From CAWHJB01 sp963698715 (GTDB taxonomy: Bacteria; Chloroflexota; Anaerolineae; Anaerolineales; UBA4823), in the NCBI GenBank assembly GCA_963698715.1, contig CAVORW010000003.1, forward strand, positions 372,001-436,000: a stretch of DNA of 64,000 nt, written 5' to 3'. Below are positions 17,589 to 26,253 of the stretch, in pieces. The position numbers were made by a program, and so were the translations under genes. Every line of letters begins with the position of its first letter. Within the stretch, counting starts at the first letter, position 1. The notes beneath the pieces were generated by a model. It was not told where the DNA came from. It saw nothing but the letters and a program-made list of their open reading frames with translations, and searched no databases.

Positions 17589-20500
17589 ATGTCGCCTGAG
17601 ACGATAATCATCGTCATTATTTTGGCGGTGCTGCTGGATGCTGGGATTATTTTGGGATACCGGCGTTCGCGAAACAAGCAGCGGCAGCAACCGGCTGTGG
17701 GGCCCAGGCAGATCAGCGTGCGTCGATTGGAGCGTTTCAAGCTCTCTGCAAAGCGGCTGATGCCCTGGGAGATTTTTCAGTCCTCGCCTGTTCATTCAGG
17801 TTCAGAAAAGCAGGCAGGCTCGCAAACCCGATCCACCCTCACAGGGGGGCTTTTCTCCGGACAGGTCTGGCTGGAGTGGGGGGTGATTCTGCTGTCTGTA
17901 TCGTTTTTCTGCGCGGGATTTCTTGATCTGTCGGCTCCAACTAGCCTGCCTGGGAAAGAATCGGAAGTGTTGCAGTCCCTTGATTGGACTCTTGTCAACA
18001 GCTTTCGTCACTACGGCCAGTTCCCGCTTTGGAATCCATATATCTGGACCGGTGTACCTTATGTGGCCGATCCCAGGTTGCATGTCTATAACCCAGTCGT
18101 AACTCTGCCGGTGCTGCTGTTTGGGGTGCGAGCCGGTTTTAAACTGGCGGTGTTTATTAGCTTTTTGATTGCCGCCTTAGGTATGTGGCAGTTGGGCAAA
18201 GAGCTGGAGTTCAAAGCCCCTGCCCGAGTTTGGGCCGCCTTGATGTATGCGTTTGCAGGTCAGCCGTTAGCGCATTTCTTCGAGGGACGGTACCTGTTTA
18301 TCCTGGGATTTGCTTGGATTCCCTGGATTGTGGCTGGTCTATTCCTGGTTGCAAGGGCCCGTCGTCGGCGTGACGCAGCCCTGACCGTTATCTTCTTAGG
18401 GCTCCTATTCTTCGCCGGAAACTCATATTATTCGTTTTACATTTATCTCGTTGGCCTTATTTTTGCATTGGTTTTGCTGCCAAAATTTCAATCCCAACGC
18501 CCTTACATCAAGATCGATTTGAAATTGCTGGCGATCTTTGCCACAATTGCTATCCTGGCATTCGGTATCGTTGCTATCCAGCTTTTCCCGCAGACCCAAT
18601 TTTGGTCCATGACCAAAATTGACAAGAATGTGGCTGGGCACCATACCCTTGGGCAAGTATTCCTGGATTACACCTCGAAAGCGACCAACCGCCCAGACAC
18701 TCACAGCCAGTTGCACGCGCAAGAAGGGTTTTATGCCTATATCGGTCTGGCGCCCTTTCTAGCACTGCCCTTGCTGCCTTTGGCCTGGCTATACCGCAAG
18801 CGAAGGCCAATTGTGTTGCTAATACTGGTGATCCTGCTGGTAATTTCTTGGATAACCCTGGATCAAATCTCCTGGCGAGAATTTTTTCCGCTGCTGCCTG
18901 ACCTAGGCCAATTTCAGCAACCGCTGCATATCCTGGTACTGGGTAGCTTCGCCCTGATTTTACTGGCAGGTATGGGCTTAGATCAGCTCTGGCGGTTATC
19001 AGCGAAACCAGTCGAAATCGGGACCGATGGATCCCAGCCAGGCCTGTCAAAAGTGTTTGGCTTATTGGGATCGACCTTTATAATCGTTTTTATTGTGGTC
19101 AGCCTGGTAGATCTATACCAGACCAATGCGCCTATCACGCGTTCGGTAGAGGTCCACCCGCCCGCTTATTCTGTGATGAACTGGTTAAAAGAATACGATC
19201 CATCCGTGTATTCCGTTCGTCACATAACCAGCAACGGCTGGCAGGAAGCCACGCTAGCTGCCAACCTGCCTTATTTTGGGGTTTGGCACCAATTTGCCGA
19301 TATCCGCAACCACGATCAACAAATCTACCTCCGGCCGGTAGACGCCAGGCCGAAGTACATTCTCCAATCCAGTCAGGAACCAGCCCCTGCCGGAGCGGAT
19401 ATACGCCTGCTCAATCAGCTGCTGGGCACCCATATTTATCAGGACATGCAGAGCCTGCCGTTTGTTTTTAAGCTGGCGAAAACCAGCCTCAGTCACAGTG
19501 ACAGTGCTAGTCCACTAAAACTTGAGGAAGTTGTATCGCTATCGCCAACTGTATTCAGCCCAAACCGGTTCCAGGTGACTGCAGAGAGTGAGGTGGGCGA
19601 GATTTTGGTTGCTCTCGCAACCAACTATCCGGATTGGACTGTCCAAATAGATGGCCAGCCGTTTGAACTATTGAATGTGGGCGGTTATCTGGGAGTCGAT
19701 CTGCGCGCTGGAAAGCATCTTTATACATTTGCTTACCAGCCCAAAGTTTTTCTGGCTGGTTTGCTCATCAGTTTGTTAGCGACTGCTGCCACGCTGTTTT
19801 TACTCATCAGTGACCTTGATCTGAGTCGAAGCAATATCCGTCATAAGGTGGATCGGTTATCTTCTGGCCTTGGCCATGCCTGGGTCAGGCTGGTTGGCTG
19901 GGCAAGATTCGTCCTATCAGATACCTCGCAGGTTATTAGTGAGCAACCAGAAAGCGAGTTAGATGAGGCCGCTGCTGCCAGATTAGATATAAGAACAGCC
20001 GTAAGCCGTTGGTTGATGGCTACCAGCGATCTCCTGGACGCCATTGCGCGGCAGATCTCGGTCAAACTGGTGGTATGGGCCGCGATTTTGGGAGTGTACT
20101 TAATTACACGCCTGGTTGGCCTGACCCAATTTCCAATTTATTTTTTCACGGATGAGGCGGCTCAGACCATCCTGGCTGGCGACCTTGTTCGTGATCAATT
20201 CAAGAACTATGCTGGAGACTTTCTACCCACATACTTTGAGAACGGTGGCTATTACCGCCTGGGCGTTAGTGTATATCTTCAGGTCATCCCTTACCTGTTG
20301 TTTGGCAAATCAATTGCAGTTACCCGCGGAACATCAGTTTTAATCACCTTGTTGGGAGTCATAGCGCTGGGGTTAACCCTCCGAAATCATTTTCGCTTGC
20401 GTTACTGGTGGAGTGGCATAATGCTGTTTTCGCTCGCTCCTGCCTGGTTCCTGCACTCGCGGACAGCATTTGAGACGGCCGAAGCTGTTTCCTTTTTATC

Positions 20501-22088
20501 GCTGTTTATCTATTTTTATCTTGAATATCGTGCTGGGAGGCACCGTTATCTATATCTAGCCTTAGGGGCCGGCGCGCTGGCCTTTTATACCTACAGCCCT
20601 TTTCAGATCATTATGGCGCTTTGTGGTGCTCTCCTGCTGCTGGTGGACTGGCGTTATCACTGGTCCAATCGCGCCATCATGACCCGTGGGCTGATCCTGG
20701 CACTCCTGCTGGCTGTTCCATACCTGCGTTTCATCCTTACCCGCAGCCAGGCCAATCTTGGCGCCTTGGCTGCTTTAGGGTCGATCTGGATTAAGCCGGT
20801 GCCATTGTCCGAAAAAGTGTTATTTTTTGCCCGCGAATACATGCATGGACTGTCTCTATCCTATTGGTTTTCACCCCAATCAGAGAGTCTGATTCGCCAT
20901 GAGATGAGAGGCTATGCGTATCTGCCCTGGACCTACCTGCCGCTGATCGGGGCAGGATTCATCCGTTCATTTAAGAATTTTTATTGGCATAACCGAGGAA
21001 TTGGTGCTGAGCGCCAAAGTGCTGCTTTTCGGATGACCTGGATTTGCCTGCTGGTTATCCCGGTCAGCGCTGCATTGGTTCAAGTTGGCATCACTCGCCT
21101 GCTGGCGATGGTCGTTCCTGCAGTGCTTTTCGCCACAGTAGGTCTGGATTGGCTCCTGTCCTGGGTAGGCAGATTTCGGGTATCTGCCAGGATCCTGGGG
21201 CTGGCAGTGTTCTTCGTGCTGGCAGGTTTCAACTTCTGGATGCTGCGAGATGCCCTGGCAAATGGCCCGACCTGGTACAGTGAGTACGGCATGGGTGGCT
21301 TGCAATATGGTACCCGCCAGATGTTTCCAGCGGTGCGCGAATACCTGCATGACAATCCAGGAAGCCAGGCCGTTATATCCCCGACCTGGGCGAATGGAAC
21401 TGATCTTCTGGCGCGGTTTATGCTGCCAGAGTCACTTCCAGTTGAATTAGGCAGCATCAAAGGTTTTATGGATCAGCGAAAAAATTTCGATATGAATACC
21501 TTGTTTATCCTTCCCCCCGACGAATACCAGGCAGCGGTGTCTAGTGGTAAATTCACTGACATCCAGATTCTTCGGACGGTACCCTATCCAGATGGTAAGC
21601 CCGGTTTTTATTTTCTGAAGCTGCGTTATGTGCCTGAAATTGACACGATCCTGGCATCTGAGCGAGAACTGCGTCACCAGCTGCAAGAAGATCAATTCAA
21701 CCTGGATGGGCAGGTGGTGAACGCCCGATTCTCGCTGCTCGACATGGGTTCGATCGTCAACCTTTTCGATCAAGAAGACAGCAGTGTTACTCGAACATTG
21801 GAGGCCAACCCGTATATACTTGAGCTGACTTTTTCCGAGCCACGCAAGATCAGTGGGATTTCAGTTATTATCGGCAGCAGCGAGGTTGAAATCACAGCGT
21901 TGCGTTACACTGCTCAAGATAGCGAGCCAGACAAGCAAGTTGCCCGCTTCAGGGGTTCGGTGGAACAGCCGGAAGTTGCCTGGGATTTTGAAAGGCCGGT
22001 GTACGCCCAGATATTGCGGTTGGAAGTTAAAGATGTTCACCAAACTGAGCCAGCTCATGTGCATCTATGGGAGATCCGGCTACGCTAG
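17589..22088 (+). CDS. Giant membrane protein: YfhO-like plus GT39-like glycosyltransferase with C-terminal discoidin-like domain
   Basis: The product is 1499 residues. An N-terminal anchor (about 5-23) precedes a first multi-span half (about 95-740) with YfhO-type features: WNPYIWTGVPYVADPRLHVYNP and an extracytoplasmic C-terminal section. A second multi-span half begins near residue 830. Its first outer loop carries the acidic motif FFTDEAAQ (about 852-859), as expected for lipid-phosphosugar-dependent glycosyltransferases (GT39/GT-C). The last 110 residues, LELTFSEPRKISGISV through HVHLWEIRL, look like an F5/8-type carbohydrate-binding fold. The role is probably transfer of sugars to surface glycans or proteins. 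A TTG at 17586 precedes the chosen ATG. Confidence 0.82.
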   Translation: MSPETIIIVIILAVLLDAGIILGYRRSRNKQRQQPAVGPRQISVRRLERFKLSAKRLMPWEIFQSSPVHSGSEKQAGSQTRSTLTGGLFSGQVWLEWGVILLSVSFFCAGFLDLSAPTSLPGKESEVLQSLDWTLVNSFRHYGQFPLWNPYIWTGVPYVADPRLHVYNPVVTLPVLLFGVRAGFKLAVFISFLIAALGMWQLGKELEFKAPARVWAALMYAFAGQPLAHFFEGRYLFILGFAWIPWIVAGLFLVARARRRRDAALTVIFLGLLFFAGNSYYSFYIYLVGLIFALVLLPKFQSQRPYIKIDLKLLAIFATIAILAFGIVAIQLFPQTQFWSMTKIDKNVAGHHTLGQVFLDYTSKATNRPDTHSQLHAQEGFYAYIGLAPFLALPLLPLAWLYRKRRPIVLLILVILLVISWITLDQISWREFFPLLPDLGQFQQPLHILVLGSFALILLAGMGLDQLWRLSAKPVEIGTDGSQPGLSKVFGLLGSTFIIVFIVVSLVDLYQTNAPITRSVEVHPPAYSVMNWLKEYDPSVYSVRHITSNGWQEATLAANLPYFGVWHQFADIRNHDQQIYLRPVDARPKYILQSSQEPAPAGADIRLLNQLLGTHIYQDMQSLPFVFKLAKTSLSHSDSASPLKLEEVVSLSPTVFSPNRFQVTAESEVGEILVALATNYPDWTVQIDGQPFELLNVGGYLGVDLRAGKHLYTFAYQPKVFLAGLLISLLATAATLFLLISDLDLSRSNIRHKVDRLSSGLGHAWVRLVGWARFVLSDTSQVISEQPESELDEAAAARLDIRTAVSRWLMATSDLLDAIARQISVKLVVWAAILGVYLITRLVGLTQFPIYFFTDEAAQTILAGDLVRDQFKNYAGDFLPTYFENGGYYRLGVSVYLQVIPYLLFGKSIAVTRGTSVLITLLGVIALGLTLRNHFRLRYWWSGIMLFSLAPAWFLHSRTAFETAEAVSFLSLFIYFYLEYRAGRHRYLYLALGAGALAFYTYSPFQIIMALCGALLLLVDWRYHWSNRAIMTRGLILALLLAVPYLRFILTRSQANLGALAALGSIWIKPVPLSEKVLFFAREYMHGLSLSYWFSPQSESLIRHEMRGYAYLPWTYLPLIGAGFIRSFKNFYWHNRGIGAERQSAAFRMTWICLLVIPVSAALVQVGITRLLAMVVPAVLFATVGLDWLLSWVGRFRVSARILGLAVFFVLAGFNFWMLRDALANGPTWYSEYGMGGLQYGTRQMFPAVREYLHDNPGSQAVISPTWANGTDLLARFMLPESLPVELGSIKGFMDQRKNFDMNTLFILPPDEYQAAVSSGKFTDIQILRTVPYPDGKPGFYFLKLRYVPEIDTILASERELRHQLQEDQFNLDGQVVNARFSLLDMGSIVNLFDQEDSSVTRTLEANPYILELTFSEPRKISGISVIIGSSEVEITALRYTAQDSEPDKQVARFRGSVEQPEVAWDFERPVYAQILRLEVKDVHQTEPAHVHLWEIRLR

Positions 22089-22158
22089 TATAATTAGGTA
22101 CTTATCCACCCAGGTGTCCACGAATAATAAAGTTAGAACTTTCGCAGATGGAGCAGGG

Positions 22159-22201
22159 TTTGGAATGTTTCGGCAGGCGCAGCCTGCCGAAACATTCCAA
22201 A
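22159..22201. terminator. Perfect 20-bp stem hairpin
   Basis: TTTGGAATGTTTCGGCAGGC (22159-22178) pairs perfectly with 22182-22201 around a GCA loop. It lies between the end of the giant glycosyltransferase gene (22088) and the next start (22260), followed by AATTT. It most likely ends transcription. A TATAAT at 22089-22094, just after the stop codon, would place the hairpin in the leader of the next gene if that box is used. Confidence 0.75.
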
Positions 22202-22259
22202 ATTTCCTCGGCACTGCGTAACCTCTTAAAATATTAACGATTTAGAAAGCAGACATCCA

Positions 22260-23294
22260 ATGAGAGCTGTATTGTTTCATGAGCATGGTGGGCCGGAAGT
22301 GCTGCAAGTTGCGGAATTTCCAACCCCAGAACCTGGCCCAGGAGAAGTCCAGGTGCGTCTTGAGGCGGCAGCTTTGAATCGTTTGGATCTGTGGGTGCGC
22401 CAGGGCTGGCCCGGTATCCGCCTCGACTACCCCCATATCCCTGGGGCGGATGGTGCTGGCGTGATCGCAGCTTTTGGCGCTGGTGTATCGGGTTGGCAGG
22501 TTGGTGACCGAGTAGTCGTCAATTCAAATCTGAGCTGTGGGCATTGCTGGGCCTGTAACGCCGGGCTGGACAACCGCTGTGTAGATTTCGAGCTGTTGGG
22601 GGAGACCCGACGTGGCACTTATGCGGAGTACGTGGTTGTGCCATCTGGCAATATTTATCCTGTCCCGGAAGGATTCCCAACTCGTACAGCTGCGGCTGCG
22701 GCTCTGGTTTACCATACTGCCTGGCATTCCCTAATTCAGCGCGGGCAATTAAAGCCGGGTGAGAGCGTCTTGGTGGTCGGCGCATCGGGCGGTGTTAATA
22801 CAGCCAGCATCCAGATCGCAAAATTGGCCGGAGCGGTTGTATATGTGGTCGGGTCGAGTCCAGAAAAACTCGCCCTGGCTGAATCATTGGGAGCAGATTT
22901 CCTGATCGATCGCTCTAAAGAGGAGAATTGGTCCCGGGCTGTATACCAGCTGACTGACCGGCGAGGCGTCGATGTTGTTGTAGATAATGTTGGATCGACG
23001 TTTCCGCTCAGCTTCCGAGCTGCCAGAAAAGGTGGGCGTATCCTTACCGTTGGTAATACCGGTGGGCCCAAAATAGAGATTGATAATCGTTATACGTTTA
23101 GCAAACATCTCTCACTGCTCGGCTCGACGATGGGTACCCGAGCTGATTTCAGCCAAGTGATGGATTTAATCTTTCGGGGCAAACTGCAGGTTGCGCTGGA
23201 TCGGGCTTTTCCACTGGATGATGCCAGGTCCGCCCATGAGTATCTCTCCAGCGGTCTTCAGCTTGGCAAAATTACATTGGAGATACAATCATAG
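22260..23294 (+). CDS. Zinc-type alcohol dehydrogenase / quinone reductase family protein
   Basis: This is a 344-residue medium-chain dehydrogenase/reductase. The N-terminal catalytic domain has ALNRLDLWVRQG and GADGAGVIAAFG. It has four closely spaced cysteines (C93, C96, C99, C107) that match the structural-zinc lobe. The cofactor domain has VLVVGASGGVNTASIQIAKLAGA, an NADP-type Rossmann motif. The usual catalytic-zinc cysteine near residue 40 is replaced (LNRLD), as in quinone reductases. So it is a reductase or alcohol dehydrogenase of unknown substrate. The upstream ribosome site is weak (AGAAAG). Confidence 0.88.
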   Translation: MRAVLFHEHGGPEVLQVAEFPTPEPGPGEVQVRLEAAALNRLDLWVRQGWPGIRLDYPHIPGADGAGVIAAFGAGVSGWQVGDRVVVNSNLSCGHCWACNAGLDNRCVDFELLGETRRGTYAEYVVVPSGNIYPVPEGFPTRTAAAAALVYHTAWHSLIQRGQLKPGESVLVVGASGGVNTASIQIAKLAGAVVYVVGSSPEKLALAESLGADFLIDRSKEENWSRAVYQLTDRRGVDVVVDNVGSTFPLSFRAARKGGRILTVGNTGGPKIEIDNRYTFSKHLSLLGSTMGTRADFSQVMDLIFRGKLQVALDRAFPLDDARSAHEYLSSGLQLGKITLEIQS

Positions 23295-23324
23295 CTCATA
23301 CCAGGTCGGAGTTCATTGAGAATA

Positions 23325-23746
23325 ATGCACAAAATCCAAAACGACCGCGCGGCGTAACGCTGCTAGCGTTTGGGGTGTTAATGATTGCAGTACTTAACCT
23401 CACCCGCATCATGGCAACCATAAAGTACTGGCTATTTCTGGAAGAAGTATTGCCATTTTCTGGGCTGTATCTAATCGCAACCGGGCTGATTTGGGCAGGT
23501 TTTGGCTTGCCGCTGTTTTGGGGATTATGGCATGGCTTTGCCTGGGCTCCGGGCTTCTGCCGGATTGCAGCTGTCGCTTATTTAATCTATTATTGGCTAG
23601 ACCGGCTGCTGCTGGCAAGCCATCCAGGACGGGAAGCCAACCTGCCATTTGCGATGGTCGCGTCTCTGGTTGGGATTCTGCTATCTTATTGGATTCTCTC
23701 GCGGCGTAACGCTAAAACTTTTTTCCCCCAGTTTCCGTCGGTATAA
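23325..23746 (+). CDS. Small four-span membrane protein, probable one-base frameshift near start
   Basis: The hydrophobic frame ending at 23746 has about four membrane segments and no recognised domain. Its apparent start (GTG 23375) cuts into a continuing sequence that reads KRPRGVTLLAFGVL upstream with no start codon. An ATG at 23325 lies in another frame. Adding one A to the run at 23331-23334 joins them as MHKNPKRPRGVTLLAFGVL, a sensible N-terminus. The alternative is that translation starts at the GTG and the product is 123 residues. It follows the dehydrogenase gene by 30 bp. Function is unknown. Confidence 0.6.
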
Positions 23747-23753
23747 TCGACGG
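23735..23753 (+). promoter_or_regulatory. TATAAT box inside a short inverted repeat, before the carboxylase operon
   Basis: CCGTCG and CGACGG flank GTATAAT exactly. The -10-like TATAAT (23742-23747) is 42 bp before the carboxyltransferase ATG and overlaps the stop codon of the small membrane protein. The symmetry could be an operator. No clear -35 is seen. Confidence 0.4.
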
Positions 23754-23789
23754 ACTGGCTGCCGCATTCACATATTCTTGGAGTAACAA

Positions 23790-25340
23790 ATGAGCAAAGA
23801 CCCCAAAATTCAGAAGTTACGAGAAAAGAAATCCCTGGGCCGGTTAGGCGGAGGGCAGGAACGAATCGAAGCTCAGCATAAGCGCGGCAGATTAACCGCT
23901 CGAGAGCGGATTGATCTCTTGATGGACAAAGGCTCGTTTCGAGAGATAGATGCCTTTGTCATGCACCGGACCCATGATTTTGGCCTTGATCAGCAAAAGT
24001 TTTTGGGAGACAGTGTGGTTACAGGCTGGGGGACGATTAATGGGCGTCTGGTTTATGTATTTTCACAGGATTTTACGGTGTTTGGCGGTAGCCTGGGAGA
24101 AGCCCACGCGGAAAAAATATGCAAGATTATGGATATGGCTGTTAAAAATGGTGCGCCGATCATCGGTTTGAATGATTCTGGGGGAGCGCGTATTCAGGAG
24201 GGGGTTGTCTCTTTGGGCGGCTACGCGGATATTTTTCTCCGCAATACCCTGGCATCCGGAGTCATTCCTCAAATCAGTGTGATTATGGGACCCTGCGCAG
24301 GTGGCGCGGTCTATTCACCGGCGCTTACGGATTTCATTTTTATGGTCCGCAATTCATCCTATATGTTTGTCACCGGCCCGGATGTCGTCAAGACTGTAAC
24401 CCATGAAGAGGTTACTTTCGAGGATCTGGGTGGTGCAGATGTCCATTCGGAAGTTTCTGGGGTCTGCCACGTCGCAGTTGACACTGAGGCCGATACCCTT
24501 TACCTGATTCGAAAATTGCTGTCCTATTTCCCTCAAAACAATTTGGAAGATCCGCCATTTGTGCCCAATGGTGATGATCCATTGCGAATGGATTTAGCTC
24601 TGGACACCCTGATTCCTGATGACTCGAGCAAGCCATACGATATCAAAGACGCCATCCACCTGATTATGGATGATGGCCAGTTTTTTGAAATACATGAGAA
24701 CTATGCTCAGAATATAGTGGTAGGTTTCGCTCGCCTTGGCGGGCATGCAGTGGGCGTGATCGCTAACCAGCCGGCCGTTCAAGCAGGTGTGTTGGATATC
24801 AAAGCTTCGGAAAAAGCCGCCCGGTTTGTCCGATTTTGTGATGCTTTCAATATTTCAATCGTCACTTTTGTGGACGTGCCGGGCTTTTTGCCTGGCACTG
24901 ACCAGGAACATGCCGGCATAATCCGCTCGGGGGCTAAACTGCTTTTCGCTTATTGTGAGGCAACCGTTCCCAAGCTGACAGTGGTGACCCGAAAGGCCTA
25001 TGGTGGGGCTTATGATGTGATGAGCAGCAAGCATATTCGCGGCGATATTAATCTGGCTTGGCCCACGGCTGAAATTGCCGTCATGGGACCGGATGGAGCG
25101 GTTAATATTATCTTCCGCAAAGAAATCGCCAATGCTGATGATCCAGTTGCGCGTAAAACTGAGCTGGTGAGTGAATACCGGGAGAAATTCGCCAATCCGT
25201 ATGTTGCAGCTTCGCGCGGTTATATTGATGATGTGATTGAACCGCGTGAGACCCGACCACGTCTCATCAATGCTTTGGAAATGTTGACCAATAAGCGCGA
25301 TACCAACCCACCTAAAAAACACAGCTGTATCCCGCTGTGA
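23790..25340 (+). CDS. Acyl-CoA carboxylase, carboxyltransferase (beta) subunit
   Basis: This 516-residue subunit moves the carboxyl group from biotin to an acyl-CoA, probably propionyl-CoA or acetyl-CoA. It also resembles methylmalonyl-CoA decarboxylase alpha subunits. It has the crotonase-fold carboxyltransferase halves: GGARIQEGVVSLGGYADIF and GPCAGGAVYSPALTDFIFMV in the first, and DVPGFLPGTDQEHAGIIR with RKAYGGAYDVM in the second. GGAG precedes the ATG. Biotin carboxylase and biotin carrier genes follow on the same strand, so this is a three-subunit enzyme. Substrate choice cannot be fixed here. The 128-bp gap to the next gene holds a weak CAAGG-CAA / TTGCCCTTG inverted repeat. Confidence 0.94.
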   Translation: MSKDPKIQKLREKKSLGRLGGGQERIEAQHKRGRLTARERIDLLMDKGSFREIDAFVMHRTHDFGLDQQKFLGDSVVTGWGTINGRLVYVFSQDFTVFGGSLGEAHAEKICKIMDMAVKNGAPIIGLNDSGGARIQEGVVSLGGYADIFLRNTLASGVIPQISVIMGPCAGGAVYSPALTDFIFMVRNSSYMFVTGPDVVKTVTHEEVTFEDLGGADVHSEVSGVCHVAVDTEADTLYLIRKLLSYFPQNNLEDPPFVPNGDDPLRMDLALDTLIPDDSSKPYDIKDAIHLIMDDGQFFEIHENYAQNIVVGFARLGGHAVGVIANQPAVQAGVLDIKASEKAARFVRFCDAFNISIVTFVDVPGFLPGTDQEHAGIIRSGAKLLFAYCEATVPKLTVVTRKAYGGAYDVMSSKHIRGDINLAWPTAEIAVMGPDGAVNIIFRKEIANADDPVARKTELVSEYREKFANPYVAASRGYIDDVIEPRETRPRLINALEMLTNKRDTNPPKKHSCIPL

Positions 25341-25468
25341 ACCCGTCATGGCAGGTTTACGGCTGGAATCTTCAAGACATCCAGAGAGATGGGTGCACAT
25401 CAAGGCAACAGCGTTATATTGTGTCTTGCCCTTGAGTGACCCCTGAGAGAATTTGAGGTTGGTGTCTG

Positions 25469-26221
25469 ATGCTATCGGAAAGGCTTGAGATAAATGCGCA
25501 CGAGCTGTATATCGAGCGGCATGGCCCTCCCGACCGGCCAGTGGTGGTGCTGCTCCATCATGGATTGGGCGCCGTTCAGTCCTGGGATGCTCAAGTCCCA
25601 TTCCTGGTAGGGGCTGGTTATCATGTTCTGACCTATGATCGCTGGGGTTATGGCCGTTCTCAGGGCAGGTCAGAGTTCTCAATGCCCGCTTTCGAAGATG
25701 ACCTGGCGGATCTGCAGTTCATCCAGGAGCACTACGGGCTTAGGAATGTGTGCCTCGTGGGGCACAGCGACGGAGGAACGATCGCTTTATACTACGCAGC
25801 CAGACACCAGTTGCGAGTCGCACGATTGGCAGTTGTTGCCGCGCATATATACGTTGAACCGAAAATGAGATCAGGAATCCAAGGGGTGCGCCAGACTTAC
25901 GAGCAAAATGAACGCTTTCGGGCCGGATTGAGCAGGCTGCATGGAGAGAAAACGGAGCAGATACTTTATGGCTGGTATTCCGGGTGGTACCGTACGGAAA
26001 GCTTAGGCTGGGATTTGCGTCCCACGCTAGCCCAAATTGTCTGCCCGGTCCTGGTGGTGCAGGGAGAAAAAGATGAGCATGCCTCCCACAAACATGCTCA
26101 GGACTTGGTAGACGCCCTGCCATCGGCTGAGTTATGGCTGGAACCGGGCGCTGGGCATATGCTGCCCCAGGAACATGCAGACCGCTTCAATCAGAAGCTA
26201 CTGGCATTCTTAAACACCTGA
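25469..26221 (+). CDS. Alpha/beta hydrolase within the carboxylase operon
   Basis: This is a 250-residue alpha/beta hydrolase. The oxyanion region is LLHHGLGAVQSWD. The nucleophile S100 lies in GHSDGG, the acid is in GEKDEHA, and the histidine is in GAGHMLP near the C-terminus. The gene sits between the carboxyltransferase and biotin carboxylase genes, with 32 bp to the latter. It could be an acyl-CoA thioesterase or ester hydrolase acting in the same pathway, but that is inferred from position alone. GAGG lies about 12 bp before the start. Confidence 0.9.
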   Translation: MLSERLEINAHELYIERHGPPDRPVVVLLHHGLGAVQSWDAQVPFLVGAGYHVLTYDRWGYGRSQGRSEFSMPAFEDDLADLQFIQEHYGLRNVCLVGHSDGGTIALYYAARHQLRVARLAVVAAHIYVEPKMRSGIQGVRQTYEQNERFRAGLSRLHGEKTEQILYGWYSGWYRTESLGWDLRPTLAQIVCPVLVVQGEKDEHASHKHAQDLVDALPSAELWLEPGAGHMLPQEHADRFNQKLLAFLNT

Positions 26222-26253
26222 CCCATCTGGTGAGCCGCGAATTGGAGATAACG

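Noticed and set aside
22133..22230. Hairpin at 22159 as another MITE
   Set aside because: Outer sequences share only short CGCAG/CTGCG matches and no convincing target duplication, so it is listed as a hairpin only.
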